Shown here: positions 63,080 through 64,000 of the stretch, in pieces
Position numbering within the stretch: position 1 is the first letter of the stretch
Layout: each line of letters starts with the position of its first letter
From: JBFMFR01 sp040752025
GTDB taxonomy: Bacteria > Chloroflexota > Anaerolineae > Anaerolineales > UBA4823
Assembly: GCA_040752025.1 (NCBI GenBank)
Contig: JBFMFR010000023.1
Location: forward strand, 35,549-99,548
Length of the DNA stretch: 64,000 nucleotides
Direction: 5' to 3'
Translations under genes and position numbers: made by a program
Notes under the pieces: model-generated
What the model was told of the DNA's origin: nothing
Databases searched by the model: none
Seen by the model: the letters and a program-made list of their open reading frames with translations, nothing else

Positions 63080-63347
63080 GGTGGGTTCCTTTCACTGGGC
63101 AAGGGATGTGGGAATTGGGTAATCCGGGCGGCGGGAGCGCCGGTTATTAGAGGTACTCGAATTTTTTTTCTATTTTATAGCATGGATGATTCGAGCGGGT
63201 AACGCGGGGGTAAAACGCTTGTAAAAGCGAATCCATCGCTCAGTAAGGCAAGCAACAAGTATAATTTTGGCAGGGCAGCTAAGCTGTCAGGCGCAGAGCC
63301 GGAAAACAGAACCACACTGCTACACAAATCCAGATAGAGGAGAAACT

Positions 63348-63929
63348 ATGATGCTCGCAAAAGATAAAGGCAATCCATTCACTCGACGATGCTCCTGCTG
63401 CTTACTGGTTTTTTTGATTCTATTGCTCAGCGGGTGTAGTTCGCCAACCGCCAGCCCGCTACCCCCAACCGCTGCCCAACCGGATGCAACGGCCACAGCG
63501 CCTGCGCCGACGGCAACGCAGGCCCAGCAGCCGACGCAGGAGACGCAAAGCAATGGTTGTCCAGTTGGCACTGCCGAGGCGGCAGCCTATACCAACAACC
63601 AGGACGGTTACTGTTTGCTCGTGCCCAATGGATTCTCGATTTCCCAACCAACCGAGGGTCTGCTGATCGTTTCAGGCCCCGCCCTGGATCAAAGCATCGA
63701 GTCGGTTCAGGCTACGCTGAACATCACGAGAATCGGATCGAGCGGCGAACGAGCATTGGTCGATATTGCCCAGGAAGCATGGAGCGGGGCCCGGGAGGCC
63801 TATACTCAAAACACGATCACACTGGGTGGAGAAACAGCCATGCTGGCAGAAGGTTTGTTGATCGGAGAAGCAGAATACTCTATCTATGAGTTCGTTGACG
63901 CGAAAGCAGGTAAACGTTCAGTGAGATGA
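63348..63929 (+). CDS. Small lipoprotein with Pro/Thr/Ala-rich linker
   Basis: 193 aa from the tandem ATG at 63348 (AGAGGAGAAACT upstream); an earlier in-frame ATG at 63267 lacks a ribosome site. Lipobox LLSGCSS, then a Thr/Ala/Pro-rich linker and a beta-like domain (YTNNQDGYCLLVPNGFSISQ, ITLGGETAMLAEGLL). Unknown function. The end (AKAGKRSVR) is abrupt and may mark a shortened gene. Confidence 0.55.
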   Translation: MMLAKDKGNPFTRRCSCCLLVFLILLLSGCSSPTASPLPPTAAQPDATATAPAPTATQAQQPTQETQSNGCPVGTAEAAAYTNNQDGYCLLVPNGFSISQPTEGLLIVSGPALDQSIESVQATLNITRIGSSGERALVDIAQEAWSGAREAYTQNTITLGGETAMLAEGLLIGEAEYSIYEFVDAKAGKRSVR

Positions 63930-63978
63930 GAAAAGCCGTGGTGAAGCAGCCGAACTAAAAAACAGCACGGCAAAGAGC

Positions 63979-64000
63979 AAAGGAGGTGAAACACCAGATC
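63979..64000 (+). promoter_or_regulatory. Ribosome site of a gene beyond the right edge
   Basis: AAAGGAGGTG at about 63979-63988 is a near-perfect ribosome-binding site, but no start codon appears before the window ends. Confidence 0.5.

Overview
The window looks like a chromosomal contig of a high-GC, facultatively anaerobic bacterium, most likely a Chloroflexota (Anaerolineae-type) member. This is an inference from style rather than from a marker gene. Indicators are Thr/Pro- and Thr/Ala-rich 'TPTPT/TATAT' linkers in exported proteins, lipoproteins with very short lipoboxes, a STAND-WD40 giant protein, Ser/Thr kinases with RskA-like ectodomains, and an abundance of GTG/TTG starts. No rRNA, tRNA or CRISPR array was seen.

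Layout. (1) 1-7105 (+): nitrate respiration operon narG(partial)-narH-narJ-hemerythrin-narI-DUF1360-narK. A coupled downstream ORF that starts inside the narK stop is cut after 28 codons. (2) about 7.6-18.6 kb (-): a compact, single-strand plasmid- or phage-like replicon. Read in transcription order it encodes an XRE regulator, two membrane/lipoproteins, an FtsK-type translocase, an NYN-cold-shock fusion, a small protein, ParA, a double ribbon-helix-helix partner, DnaB, a winged-helix initiator carrying iterons inside its own gene, a G39P-type helicase loader, an SSB-like OB protein and a replication-relaxation-like protein. An 11-bp iteron cluster sits between the partition and helicase genes. 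No integrase or relaxase is visible. (3) 18.6-21.5 kb: a scar zone with DUF6429, a RHH/MazF toxin-antitoxin pair, an antitoxin fragment, SdpI, a truncated Trypco1-like fragment and several hairpins.

(4) 21.5-37.6 kb: signalling and accessory genes. These are a giant Ser/Thr kinase, a histidine kinase with two stand-alone receivers, a decayed DUF4132 gene with a large internal deletion, a STAND NTPase with 14 WD40 repeats, an HD phosphohydrolase, an internally deleted FGE-sulfatase protein, an orphan DmsA-like molybdoenzyme and a zinc-ribbon-like protein. (5) 37.6-46.8 kb: ClpC, a DUF389 membrane protein with an SH3 tail, SIMPL, a PPC-domain exoprotein, DUF1232, an M29-type aminopeptidase, LysE and others. 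(6) 46.8-49.8 kb (-): a five-gene operon of two cysteine-less ArsA/Get3-like ATPases, two paralogous small hydrophobic proteins and a thioredoxin-like protein. It does not match any system I know by name. (7) 49.8-56.9 kb: CstA, a TPR protein, PanE, an ECF sigma operon with an AhpD-like redox protein, and a phosphoribosyltransferase. (8) 57.0-61.0 kb (+): anaerobic CO dehydrogenase operon cooF-cooS-FAD/NAD oxidoreductase. (9) 61.0-64.0 kb: CPBP-like membrane protein, a GH-A-like lipoprotein and a small lipoprotein.

Together the metabolic genes suggest an organism that can oxidise CO through CooS/CooF, probably feeding electrons to NAD(P)H, and respire nitrate. The most original candidates are the replicon at 7.6-18.6 kb and the paired ArsA-like operon at 46.8-49.8 kb.
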